DNA of 64,000 bases from Delphinus delphis (lineage: Eukaryota; Chordata; Mammalia; Artiodactyla; Delphinidae), in the NCBI RefSeq assembly GCF_949987515.2, contig NW_027192651.1:1364001-1428000 (forward strand). The letters are read 5' to 3'. A program made the position numbers and the translations under genes. Positions within the stretch are counted from its first letter, which is position 1. Every line of letters begins with the position of its first letter. Shown piece after piece: positions 48,955 through 61,589 of this stretch. The notes beneath the pieces are model-generated. The model was not told where the DNA came from. It did not search any database and saw only the letters and a list, made by a program, of their open reading frames with translations.

Positions 48955-50534
48955 AAATTTAACTCTCATTTCCCACCAGGCAAAGGAAATAACCAAAGGC
49001 TCAGCGTGCCGTGCCAGAACCAGATTAGGGCCTGAAGCCATCCTGCGGTGTTGCGGCCAGGTCACAAGAAAGCAAGTTGAAGAAAGGAGCTCAGGGGCAC
49101 TGTAATGCACAAACCTGCAGAGTTATAAATGACAGCTATCGTCCAAAAATAGACTGAAGTAAGGCTGCCAAGAGGACTTGAAAGCGGGGCAGAATTGCAG
49201 GAAACCGATTTCAGGAGGTAGACTGGAATTGCATTGAAAGCATAGGAAAAGAGGCAGAACGTCCACAATGATGCACTTGGCCAAAAAGGGCGTATGCGTT
49301 TTTTCCTGAATATATTCAGGAAAAAACGCATACGCCCTTTTTGGCCAACCAAGCAAGCTTGCAAAGGAAATCTGCACTACAATGAAGTCTCACTTCCCCC
49401 CGGTCAAAAGGGCCATCTGAAAAAAGTGTAAAATCCAGAAAGGCAGGACAGGTCATGGAGAACTGGGAGCCTTGTTATGCTGATGGGCGGGATGTAAATT
49501 GCCAACAACCACTCGGGAGAAGTGTATGGTGTTTCCTGAAACATCTAAAAAACAAAGCAACAGAGCCTAGGGCACTGCCACTTATGGTCCTATAGCTTAG
49601 GGAAATTAAAATCAAAAAGACACAGCCACCCCAAAGTTTGGAATAGCTATGTTTACAAGAACCTCGTTTACAGTACAAGTTCGACATCGCAGAAAGTGAA
49701 AAATGGATAAAGAACTTGTGGTACTTACGTACAATGCAGTATCACTCAGCAATGAAATCTATGTCATCAGGCCCGTAGCAGCATAATGAGTAGATTCAGG
49801 TACGATGATTCTAACTGAAATAAGTCACACAGAAAAAGAAACATCATAAGATATCCCTAATACACGGAATGTAAACTTGGCTACACAGGAACTGAATTCC
49901 AAAACAGAACAGGGTCTCAAATTTAGAAAACCAACTTGTGCTTGCTTAAGGGGAAAGGTGAGTTGGGTTGCTGCATAAAACCAGAGATTGAAATGAGCAC
50001 AGATAAAGTTCCTTAAGCCAAATATGGAATAGACAAGAGCTACTCCTTGCTCAACGAAATGGACTCAACACCGCATATTAAACGCCTAAGAATGTACCTG
50101 ACTAGTAAGTATCTTAAAACTTATGGATTACTATGTCTCCGAAAGAGAATCAAGCATGTGTACAGGGGCATAAACGCAGCAGTGATAGGATTGGAGAGGT
50201 TCGGTGAGCAAATGAAGACCCTTTGAAGTCATATTGCCTGGTACCCATTCCACGGGTTTCAACTACCCAGGTTTTAGGTATTCTTCTTTCAGATAAAACA
50301 TGCATGTGGAACCCAGAGTATGATCAACCATGTGATCGGGAGACGTGTTCAAATATGTCTCAGTTTTCCTCCCCTGGTACTCGGGTGCAACATTCCAGAC
50401 GCTTTACTAACACTCTCCCCACTTGGAGAGTCAGCGCCTTTAACCTCCTGTTTGGCACAGTTTGCAATTTCTGCGGAAGATGAACAGGAATAGCGAGAAC
50501 CAATGAGAGGCTAGCTGGAGGTGTCTGGACGGGC
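48955..50534 (+). repeat. Satellite monomer 32 (1580 bp), mosaic
   Basis: It is like unit 30 up to about 49644 and then switches to the TACTTACGTACAATGC subtype, with CATAATGAGTAG, GGTACGATG, TATCCCTAAT, ACTTGTGCTTG, TTGCCTGG and TTTCAGATAAAAC, all shared with units 37 and 40. The palindrome at 49277-49348 is perfect. Confidence 0.95.
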
Positions 50535-52113
50535 AAATTTAACTCTCATTTCCCACCAGGAAGAGGAATTAACCAAAGGCTCAACGTGCCGTGCCGGAAC
50601 CAGATTAGGGCCTGAAGCCATCCTGCGGTGTTGCGGCCAGCTCAAAAGAAAGCGAGTTGAAGAAAGGAGCTCAGGGGCACTGTAATTCACAAACCTGCAG
50701 ACTTATAAATGACAGCTATCGTCCAAAAATAGACTGAAGTAAGGCTGCCAAGAGGACTTGAAAGCGGGGCAGAATTGCAGGAAACCGATTTCAGGAGGTA
50801 GACTGGAATTGCATTGAAAGCATAGGAAAAGAGGCAGAACGTCCACAATGATGCACTTGGCCAAAAAGGGCGTATGCGTTTTTTCCTGAATATATTCAGG
50901 AAAAAACGCATACGCCCTTTTTGGCCAACCAAGCAAGCTTGCAAAGGAAATCTGCACTACAATGAAGTCTCACTTCCCCCCGGTCAAAAGGGCCATCTGA
51001 AAAAAGTGTAAAATCCAGAAAGGCAGGACAGGCCATGGAGAACTGGGAACCTTGTTAATCTGATGGGCGGGATGTAAATTGCCAACAACCACTCGGGAGA
51101 AGTATATGGTGTTTCCTGAAACATCTAAAAAACAAAGCAACAGAACCTAGGGCACTGCCACTTATGGTCCTATAGCTTAGGGAAATTAAAATCAAAAAGA
51201 CACAGCCACCCCAAAGTTTGGGACGCCTCTGTTTACAAGAACCTCGTTTACAGTACAAGTTCAACATCGCAGAAAGTGAAAAATGGATAAAGAAGTTGTG
51301 GTATTTACTTACAAAGCAATATCACTCAGCAATGAATTCTATGTCATCAGGCCCTTAGCATCACAATGAGTGGATTCAGGTATGATGATTCTAACTGAAA
51401 TAAGTCACACAGAAAAGGAAACATCATAAGATATCAGTAATACACGGAATGTAAACTTGGCTACACAGGAACTGAATTACAGAACAGAACAGGGTCTCAA
51501 ATTTAGAAAACCAACTTATGCTTGCTTAAGGGTAAAGGTGATTTGGGGTGCTGCATAAAACCAGAGATTGAAATGAGCACAGATAAAGTTCCTTAAGCCA
51601 AATATGGAATAGACAAGAGCTACTCCTTGCTCAACGAAATGCACTCAAAACCCCATATTAAACCAATAAGAATGTACCTGACTAGTAAGTATCTTAAAAC
51701 CTATGGATTGCTAGGTCTCCAAAAGAGAATCAAGCGTGTGTACAGGGGAATAAACGCAGCAGTGATAGGATTGGAGAGGTTCGGTGAGCAAATGAAGACC
51801 CTTTGAAGTCATATTGCATGGTACCCATTACACGGGTCTCAACTCTCCAGGTTTAAGGTATTCTTCCTTCAGCTAAAACATGCATGTGGAACCCAAGTAT
51901 GATCAACCATGTGATCGGGAAATGTGTTCAAATATGTCTCAGTTTTCCTCCCCTGGTACTCGGGTGCAACATTCCAGACGCTTTACTAACACTCTCCCCA
52001 CTTGGAGAGTCAGTCCCTTTAACCTCCTGTTTGGCCCAGTTTGCAATTTCTGCGGAAGATGAACAGGAATAGCGAGAACCAATGAGAGGCTAGCTGGAGG
52101 TGTCTGGACGGGC
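50535..52113 (+). repeat. Satellite monomer 33 (1579 bp)
   Basis: The palindrome at 50857-50928 is perfect. Variants are GCTCAACGTGCC, CAGACTTATAAATG, GGGAACCTTGTTAATC, AATGAATTCTATG, AAAGGAAACATC, GTGATTTGGGG, TTAAACCAATAAG and CTAGGTCTCC. Its first half is shared with unit 41, eight units away. Confidence 0.95.
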
Positions 52114-53691
52114 AAATTTAACTCTCATTTCCCACCAGGAAGAGGAATTAACCAAAGGCTCAGCATGCCGTACCGGAACCAGATTAGGGCCTGAAGCCAT
52201 CCTGCGGTGTTGCGGCCAGGTCACAAGAAAGCGAGTTGAAGAAAGGAGCTCAGGGGCACTGTAATTCACAAACCTGCAGAGTTATAAATGACAGCTATCA
52301 TCCAAAAATAGACTGAAGTAAGGCTGCCAAGAGGACTTGAAAGCGGGGCAGAATTGCAGGAAACCGATTTCAGGAGGTAGACTGGAATTGCATTGAAAGC
52401 ATAGGAAAAGAGGCAGAACGTCCACAATAATGCACTTGGCCAAAAAGGGCGTATGCGTTTTTTCCTGAATATATTCAGGAAAAAACGCATACGCCCTTTT
52501 TGGCCAACCAAGCAAGCTTGCAAAGGAAATCTGCACTACAATGAAGTCTCACTTCCCCCCAGTCAAAAGGGCCATCTGAAAAAAGTGTAAAATCCAGAAA
52601 GGCAACAGGCCATTGAGAACTGGGAGCCTTGTTATGCTGATGGGCGGGATGTAAATTGCCAACAACCACTCGGGAGAAGTGTATGGTGTTTCCTGAAACA
52701 TCTAAAAAACAAAGCAACAGAGCCTAGGGCACTTCCACTTATGGTCCTATAGCTTAGGGAAATTAAAATAAAAAAGACACAGCCACTCCAAAGTTTGGAA
52801 CGGCTCTGTGTACAAGAACCTCGTTTACAGTACAAGTTCAACATCGCAGAAAGTGAAAAATGGATAAAGAAGTTGTAGTATTCACTTACAAAGCAATATC
52901 ACTCAGCAATGAAATCTGTGTCATCAGGCCCTTAGCATCACAATGAGTGGATTCAGGTATGATGATTCTAACTGAAATAAGTCACACAGAAAAAGAAACA
53001 TGATAAGATATCACTAATACACGGAATGTAAACTTGGCTACACAGGAACTGAATTCCAAAACAGAACAGGGTCTCAAATTTAGAAAACCAACTTATGCTT
53101 GCTTAAGGGGAAAGGTGAGTTGGGGTGCTGCATAAAACCAGAGATTGAAATGAGCACAGATAAAGTTCCTTAAGCCAAATATGGAATAGACAAGAGCTAC
53201 TCCTTGCTCAACGAAATGGACTCAACACCGCATATAAAACGCCTAAGAATGTACCTGACTTGTAAGTATCTTAAAACCTATGGATTGCTATGTCTCCGAA
53301 AGAGAATCAAGCATGTGTACAGGGGCATAAACGCAGCAGTGATAGGATTGGAGAGGTTCGGTGAGCAAATGAAGACCCTTTGAAGTCATATTGCATGGTA
53401 CCCATTCCACGGGTTTCAACTACCCAGGTTTTAGGTATTCTTCCTTCAGCTAAAACATGCATGTGGAACCCAGAGTATGATCAACCATGTGATCAGGAGA
53501 CGTGTTCAAACATGTCTCAGTTTTCCTCCCCTGGTACTCGGGTGCAACATTCCAGACGCTTTACTAACACTCTCCCCACTTGGAGAGTCAGCGCCTTTAA
53601 CCTCCTGTTTGGCACAGTTTGCAATTTCTGCGGAAGATGAACAGGAATAGCGAGAACCAATGAGACGCTAGCTGGAGGTGTCTGGACGGGC
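52114..53691 (+). repeat. Satellite monomer 34 (1578 bp)
   Basis: The palindrome at 52436-52507 is perfect. It has the short AGGCAACAGGCCATTGAG form. Private variants are TATCATCC, CACAATAATGC, CTGTGTACAAG, ACATGATAAG, CATATAAAACGCC, GACTTGTAAG and GATCAGGAG. Confidence 0.95.
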
Positions 53692-55270
53692 TAATTTAAC
53701 TCTCATTTCCCACCAGGAGGAGGAAATAACCAAAGGCTCAGCGTGCCGTGCCAGAACCAGATTAGGGCCTGAAGCCATCCTGCGGTGTTGCGGCCAGGTC
53801 ACAAGAAAGCGAGTTGAAGAAAGGAGCTCAGGGGCACTGTAATTCACAAACCTGCAGAGTTATAAATGACAGCTATCGTCCAAAAATAGACTGAAGTAAG
53901 GCTGCCAAGAGGACTTGAAAGCGGGGCAGAATTGCAGGAAACCGATTTCAGGAGGTAGACTGGAATTGCATTGAAAGCATAGGAAAAGAGGCAGAACGTC
54001 CACAATGATGCACTTGGCCAAAAAGGGCGTATGCGTTTTTTCCTGAATATATTCAGGAAAAAACGCATACGCCCTTTTTGGCCAACCAAGCAAGCTTGCA
54101 AAGGAAATCTGCACTACAATGAAGTCTCACTTCCCCCCGGTCAAAAGGGCCATCTGAAAAAAGTGTAAAATCCAGAAAGGCAGGACAGGCCATGGAGAAC
54201 TGGGAGCCTTGTTATGCTGATGGGCGGGATGTAAATTGCCAACAGACACTCGGGAGAAGTGTATGGTGTTTCCTGAAACATCTAAAAAACAAAGCAACAG
54301 AGCCTAGGGCACTGCCACTTATGGTCCTATAGCTTAGGGAAATTAAAATCAAAAAGACACAGCCACCCCAAAGTTTGGGACGCCTCTGTTTACAAAAACC
54401 TCGTTTACAGTACAAGTTCAACATCGCAGAAAGTGAAAAATGGATAAAGAAGTTGTGGTATTTACTTACAAAGCAATATCACTCAGCAATGAATTCTATG
54501 TCATCAGGCCCTTAGCATCACAATGAGTGGATTCAGGTATGATGATTCTAACTGAAATAAGTCACACAGAAAAAGAAACATCATAAGATATCAGTAATAC
54601 ACGGAATGTAAACTTGGCTACACAGGAACTGAATTACAGAACAGAACAGGGTCTCAAATTTAGAAAACCAACTTATGCTTGCTTAAGGGGAAAGGTGAGT
54701 TGGGGTGCTGCATAAAACCAGAGATTGAAATGAGCACAGATAAAGTTCCTTAAGCCAAATATGGAATAGACAAGAGCTACTCCTTGCTCAACGAAATGGA
54801 CTCAACACCGCATATTAAACGCCTAAGAATGTACCTGACTAGTAAGTATCTTAAAACCTATGGATTGCTATGTCTCCAAAAGAGAATCAAACATGTGTAC
54901 AGGGGCATAAACGCAGCAGTGATAGGATTGGAGAGGTTCGGTGAGCAAATGAAGACCCTTTGAAGTCATACTGCATGGTACCCATTCCACGGGTTTCAAC
55001 TACCCAGGTTTTAGGTATTCTTCCTTCAGCTAAAACATGCATGTGGTACCCAAGTATGATCAACCATGTGAATGGGAGACGTGTTCAAATATGTCTCAGT
55101 TTTCCTCCCCTGGTACTCGGGTGCAACATTCCAGACGCTTTACTAACACTCTCCCCACTTGGAGAGTCAGCGCCTTTAACCTCCTGTTTGGCCCAGTTTG
55201 CAATTTCTGCGGAAGATGAACAGGAATAGCGAGAACCAATGAGAGGCTAGCTGGAGGTGTCTGGACGGGC
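53692..55270 (+). repeat. Satellite monomer 35 (1579 bp)
   Basis: The palindrome at 54014-54085 is perfect. Variants are GGGCTAATTTAAC, AGGAGGAGGAAAT, ACAAAAACCTCG, AATCAAACATG, TCATACTGC, ATGTGGTACCC (private) and GTGAATGGG. The part from 54127 belongs to the duplicated trimer. Confidence 0.95.
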
Positions 55271-56850
55271 AAATTTAACTCTCATTTCCCACCAGGAAGA
55301 GGAAATAACCAAAGGCTCAGCGTGCCGTACCGGAACCAGATTAGGGCCTGAAGCCATCCTGCGGTGTTGCGGCCAGCTCAAAAGAAAGCTAGTTGAACAA
55401 AGGAGCTCAGGGGCACTGTATTTCACAAACCTGCAGAGTTATAAATGACAGCTATCGTCCAAAAATAGACTGAAGTAAGGCTGCCAAGAGGACTTGAAAG
55501 CGGGGCAGAATTGCAGGAAACCGATTTCAGGAGGTAGACTGGAATTGCATTGAAAGCATAGGAAAAGAGGCAGAACGTCCACAATGATGCACTTGGCCAA
55601 AAAGGGCGTATGCGTTTTTTCCTGAATATATTCAGGAAAAAACGCATACGCACTTTTTGGCCAACCAAGCAAGCTTGCAAAGGAAATCTGCACTACAATG
55701 AAGTCTCACTTCCCCCCGGTCAAAAGGGCCATCTGAAAAATGTGTAAAATCCAGAAAGGCAGGACAGGCCATGGAGAACTGGGAGCCTTGTTATGCTGAT
55801 GGGCGGGATGTAAATTGCCAACAACCACTCGGGAGAAGTGTATGGTGTTTCCTGAAACATCTAAAAAACAAAGCAACAGAACCTAGGGCACTTCCACTTA
55901 TGGTCCTATAGCTTAGGGAAATTAAAATCAAAAAGACACAGCCACCCCAAAGTTTGGAACGGCTCTGTTTACAAGAACCTCGTTTACAGTACAAGTTCAA
56001 CATCGCAGAAAGTGAAAAATGGATAAAGAAGTTGTGGTATTTACTTACAAAGCAATATCACTCAGCAATGAAATCTGTGTCATCAGGCCCTTAGCAGCAC
56101 AATGAGTGGATTCAGGTATGATGATTCTAACTGAAGTAAGTCACACAGAAAAAGAAACATCATAAGATATCAGTAATACACGGAATATAAACTTGGCTAC
56201 ACAGGAACTGAATTACAGAACAGAACAGGGTCTCAAATTTAGAAAACCAACTTATGCTTGCTTAAGGGTAAAGGTGAGTTGGGGTGCTGCATAAAACCAG
56301 AGATTGAAATGAGCACAGATAAATTTCCTTAAGTCAAATATGGAATAGACAAGAGCTACTCCTTGCTCAACGAAATGGACTCAACACCGCATATTAAACG
56401 CCTAAGAATGTACCTGACTAGTAAGTATCTTAAAAACCTATGGATTGCTATGTCTCCGAAAGAGAATCAAGCATGTGTACAGGGGCATAAACGCAGCAGT
56501 GATAGGATTGGAGAGGTTCGGTGAGCAAATGAAGACCCTTTGAAGTCATATTGCATGGTACCCATTACACGGGTCTTAACTCTCCAGGTTTAAGGTATTC
56601 TTCCTTCAGCTAAAACATGCATGTGGAACCCAAGTATGATCAACCATGTGAACGGGAGACGTGTTCAAATATGTCTCAGTTTTCCTCCCCTGGTACTCGG
56701 GTGCAACATTCCAGACGCTTTACTAACACTCTCCCCACTTGGAGAGTCAGCGCCTTTAACCTCCTGTTTGGCCCAGTTTGCAATTTCTGCGGAAGATGAA
56801 CAGGAATAGCGAGAACCAATGAGAGACTAGCTGGAGGTGTCAGGACGGGC
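55271..56850 (+). repeat. Satellite monomer 36 (1580 bp)
   Basis: The palindrome at 55593-55664 has one mismatch, A at 55652. Variants shared only with unit 39 are AAGCTAGTTGAAC, GTATTTCAC, GAAAAATGTG, GGAATATAAAC and GATAAATTTCC. Confidence 0.95.
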
Positions 56851-58430
56851 AAATTTAACTCTCATTTCCCACCAGGCAAAGGAAATAACCAAAGGCTCAG
56901 CGTGCCGTGCCAGAACCAGATTAGGGCCTGAAGCCATCCTGCGGTGTTGCGGCCAGGTCACAAGAAAGCAAGTTGAAGAAAGGAGCTCAGGGGCACTGTA
57001 ATGCACAAACCTGCAGAGTTATAAATGACAGCTATCGTCCAAAAATAGACTGAAGTAAGGCTGCCAAGAGGACTTGAAAGCGGGGCAGAATTGCAGGAAA
57101 CCGATTTCAGGAGGTAGACTGGAATTGCATTGAAAGCATAGGAAAAGAGGCAGAACGTCCACAATGATGCACTTGGCCAAAAAGGGCGTATGCGTTTTTT
57201 CCTGAATATATTCAGGAAAAAACGCATACGCCCTTTTTGGCCAACCAAGCAAGCTTGCAAAGGAAATCTGCACTACAATGAAGTCTCACTTCCCCCCAGT
57301 CAAAAGGGCCATCTGAAAAAAGTGTAAAATCCAGAAAGGCAGGACAGGTCATGGAGAACTGGGAGCCTTGTTATGCTGATGGGCGGGATGTAAATTGCCA
57401 ACAACCACTCGGGAGAAGTGTATGGTGTTTCCTGAAACATCTAAAAAACAAAGCAACAGAGCCTAGGGCACTGCCACTTATGGTCCTATAGCTTAGGGAA
57501 ATTAAAATCAAAAAGACACAGCCACCCCAAAGTTTGGAATGGCTATGTTTACAAGAACCTCGTTTACAGTACAAGTTCGACATCGCAGAAAGTGAAAAAT
57601 GGATAAAGAACTTGTGGTACTTACGTACAATGCAGTATCACTCAGCAATGAAATCTATGTCATCAGGCCCGTAGCAGCATAATGAGTAGATTCAGGTACG
57701 ATGATTCTAACTGAAATAAGTCACACAGAAAAAGAAACATCATAAGATATCCCTAATACACGGAATGTAAACTTGGCTACACAGGAACTGAATTCCAAAA
57801 CAGAACAGGGTCTCAAATTTAGAAAACCAACTTGTGCTTGCTTAAGGGGAAAGGTGAGTTGGGTTGCTGCATAAAACCAGAGATTGAAATGAGCACAGAT
57901 AAAGTTCCTTAAGCCAAATATGGAATAGACAAGAGCTACTCCTTGCTCAACGAAATGGACTCAACACCGCATATTAAACGCCTAAGAATGTACCTGACTA
58001 GTAAGTATCTTAAAACCTATGGATTACTATGTCTCCGAAAGAGAATCAAGCATGTGTACAGGGGCATAAATGCAGCAGTGATAGGATTGGAGAGGTTCGG
58101 TGAGCAAATGAAGACCCTTTGAAGTCATATTGCCTGGTACCCATTCCACGGGTTTCAACTACCCAGGTTTTAGGTATTCTTCTTTCAGATAAAACATGCA
58201 TGTGGAACCCAGAGTATGATCAACCATGTGATCGGGAGACGTGTTCAAATATGTCTCAGTTTTCCTCCCCTGGTACTCGGGTGCAACATTCCAGACGCTT
58301 TACTAACACTCTCCCCACTTGGAGAGTCAGCGCCTTTAACCTCCTGTTTGGCCCAGTTTGCAATTTCTGCGGAAGATGAACAGGAATAGCGAGAACCAAT
58401 GAGAGGCTAGCTGGAGGTGTCTGGACGGGC
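56851..58430 (+). repeat. Satellite monomer 37 (1580 bp)
   Basis: The palindrome at 57173-57244 is perfect. It resembles units 32 and 40: CAGGCAAAGGAAAT, ACAGGTCATGG, TACTTACGTACAATGC and TATCCCTAAT. A private T at 58071 (CATAAATGCAGC) separates it from unit 40. Confidence 0.95.
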
Positions 58431-60009
58431 AAATTTAACTCTCATTTCCCACCAGGAAGAGGAATTAACCAAAGGCTCAACGTGCCGTGCCGGAACCAGA
58501 TTAGGGCCTGAAGCCATCCTGCGGTGTTGCGGCCAGCTCAAAAGAAAGCGAGTTGAAGAAAGGAGCTCAGGGGCACTGTAATTCACAAACCTGCAGAGTT
58601 ATAAATGACAGCTATCGTCCAAAAATAGACTGAAGTAAGGCTGCCAAGAGGACTTGAAAGCGGGGCAGAATTGCAGGAAACCGATTTCAGGAGGTAGACT
58701 GGAATTGCATTGAAAGCATAGGAAAAGAGGCAGAACGTCCACAATGATGCACTTGGCCAAAAAGGGCGTATGCGTTTTTTCCTGAATATATTCAGGAAAA
58801 AACGCATACGCCCTTTTTGGCCAACCAAGCAAGCTTGCAAAGGAAATCTGCACTACAATGAAGTTTCACTTCCCCCCGGTCAAAAGGGCCATCTGAAAAA
58901 AGTGTAAAATCCAGAAAGGCAGGACAGGCCATGGAGAACTGGGAGCCTTGTTATGCTGATGGGCGGGATGTAAATTGCCAACAGACACTCGGGAGAAGTG
59001 TATGGTGTTTCCTGAAACATCTAAAAAACAAAGCAACAGAGCCTAGGGCACTGCCACTTATGGTCCTATAGCTTAGGGAAATTAAAATCAAAAAGACACA
59101 GCCACCCCAAAGTTTGGGACGCCTCTGTTTACAAAAACCTCGTTTACAGTACAAGTTCAACATCGCAGAAAGTGAAAAATGGATAAAGAAGTTGTGGTAT
59201 TTACTTACAAAGCAATATCACTCAGCAATGAATTCTATGTCATCAGGCCCTTAGCATCACAATGAGTGGATTCAGGTATGATGATTCTAACTGAAATAAG
59301 TCACACAGAAAAAGAAACATCATAAGATATCAGTAATACACGGAATGTAAACTTGGCTACACAGGAACTGAATTACAGAACAGAACAGGGTCTCAAATTT
59401 AGAAAACCAACTTATGCTTGCTTAAGGGGAAAGGTGAGTTGGGGTGCTGCATAAAACCAGAGATTGAAATGAGCACAGATAAAGTTCCTTAAGCCAAATA
59501 TGGAATAGACAAGAGCTACTCCTTGCTCAACGAAATGGACTCAACACCGCATATTAAACGCCTAAGAATGTACCTGACTAGTAAGTATCTTAAAACCTAT
59601 GGATTGCTATGTCTCCAAAAGAGAATCAAACATGTGTACAGGGGCATAAACGCAGCAGTGATAGGATTGGAGAGGTTCGGTGAGCAAATGAAGACCCTTT
59701 GAAGTCATACTGCATGGTACCCATTCCACGGGTTTCAACTACCCAGGTTTTAGGTATTCTTCCTTCAGCTAAAACATGCATGTGGAACCCAAGTATGATC
59801 AACCATGTGAATGGGAGACGTGTTCAAATATGTCTCAGTTTTCCTCCCCTGGTACTCGGGTGCAACATTCCAGACGCTTTACTAACACTCTCCCCACTTG
59901 GAGAGTCAGCGCCTTTAACCTCCTGTTTGGCCCAGTTTGCAATTTCTGCGGAAGATGAACAGGAATAGCGAGAACCAATGAGAGGCTAGCTGGAGGTGTC
60001 TGGACGGGC
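58431..60009 (+). repeat. Satellite monomer 38 (1579 bp), chimera of the unit 33 and unit 35 types
   Basis: The start has the unit 33 variants GGAATTAACC, GCTCAACGTGCC and CAGCTCAAAAG. The later part has the unit 35 variants ACAGACACTCGG, GGGACGCCTC, ACAAAAACCTCG, TCAAACATG and TCATACTGC. The change falls between about 58550 and 58985. The palindrome at 58753-58824 is perfect and lies in that interval. AAGTTTCAC is private. Confidence 0.95.
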
Positions 60010-61589
60010 AAATTTAACTCTCATTTCCCACCAGGAAGAGGAAATAACCAAAGGCTCAGCGTGCCGTACCGGAACCAGATTAGGGCCTGAAGCCATCCTG
60101 CGGTGTTGCGGCCAGCTCAAAAGAAAGCTAGTTGAACAAAGGAGCTCAGGGGCACTGTATTTCACAAACCTGCAGAGTTATAAATGACAGCTATCGTCCA
60201 AAAATAGACTGAAGTAAGGCTGCCAAGAGGACTTGAAAGCGGGGCAGAATTGCAGGAAACCGATTTCAGGAGGTAGACTGGAATTGCATTGAAAGCATAG
60301 GAAAAGAGGCAGAACGTCCACAATGATGCACTTGGCCAAAAAGGGCGTATGCGTTTTTTCCTGAATATATTCAGGAAAAAACGCATACGCACTTTTTGGC
60401 CAACCAAGCAAGCTTGCAAAGGAAATCTGCACTACAATGAAGTCTCACTTCCCCCCGGTCAAAAGGGCCATCTGAAAAATGTGTAAAATCCAGAAAGGCA
60501 GGACAGGCCATGGAGAACTGGGAGCCTTGTTATGCTGATGGGCGGGATGTAAATTGCCAACAACCACTCGGGAGAAGTGTATGGTGTTTCCTGAAACATC
60601 TAAAAAACAAAGCAACAGAACCTAGGGCACTTCCACTTATGGTCCTATAGCTTAGGGAAATTAAAATCAAAAAGACACAGCCACCCCAAAGTTTGGAACG
60701 GCTCTGTTTACAAGAACCTCGTTTACAGTACAAGTTCAACATCGCAGAAAGTGAAAAATGGATAAAGAAGTTGTGGTATTTACTTACAAAGCAATATCAC
60801 TCAGCAATGAAATCTGTGTCATCAGGCCCTTAGCAGCACAATGAGTGGATTCAGGTATGATGATTCTAACTGAAGTAAGTCACACAGAAAAAGAAACATC
60901 ATAAGATATCAGTAATACACGGAATATAAACTTGGCTACACAGGAACTGAATTACAGAACAGAACAGGGTCTCAAATTTAGAAAACCAACTTATGCTTGC
61001 TTAAGGGTAAAGGTGAGTTGGGGTGCTGCATAAAACCAGAGATTGAAATGAGCACAGATAAATTTCCTTAAGTCAAATATGGAATAGACAAGAGCTACTC
61101 CTTGCTCAACGAAATGGACTCAACACCGCATATTAAACGCCTAAGAATGTACCTGACTAGTAAGTATCTTAAAAACCTATGGATTGCTATGTCTCCGAAA
61201 GAGAATCAAGCATGTGTACAGGGGCATAAACGCAGCAGTGATAGGATTGGAGAGGTTCGGTGAGCAAATGAAGACCCTTTGAAGTCATATTGCATGGTAC
61301 CCATTACACGGGTCTTAACTCTCCAGGTTTAAGGTATTCTTCCTTCAGCTAAAACATGCATGTGGAACCCAAGTATGATCAACCATGTGAACGGGAGACG
61401 TGTTCAAATATGTCTCAGTTTTCCTCCCCTGGTACTCGGGTGCAACATTCCAGACGCTTTACTAACACTCTCCCCACTTGGAGAGTCAGCGCCTTTAACC
61501 TCCTGTTTGGCCCAGTTTGCAATTTCTGCGGAAGATGAACAGGAATAGCGAGAACCAATGAGAGACTAGCTGGAGGTGTCAGGACGGGC
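60010..61589 (+). repeat. Satellite monomer 39 (1580 bp)
   Basis: I found no base that differs from unit 36. The palindrome at 60332-60403 carries the same single mismatch (A at 60391). Confidence 0.95.

Larger units (their letters stand above)
44215..49644 (+). repeat. Higher-order repeat: duplicated dimer, offset 3160
   Basis: 44215-46484 matches 47375-49644 with about six differences seen (near 44322, 44467, 44639, 45315, 45481 and 46484). Shared private variants include GAAGCTCG, AAGAATTTGTGG, CAGCAGAATGAG, AACATGGTCTC, GTTCGGGTG, CAGGCAAAGGAAAT and GACAGGTCATGG. After about 49644, unit 32 changes to a different subtype (TACTTACGTACAATGC), so the duplication ends inside a unit. Confidence 0.88.
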
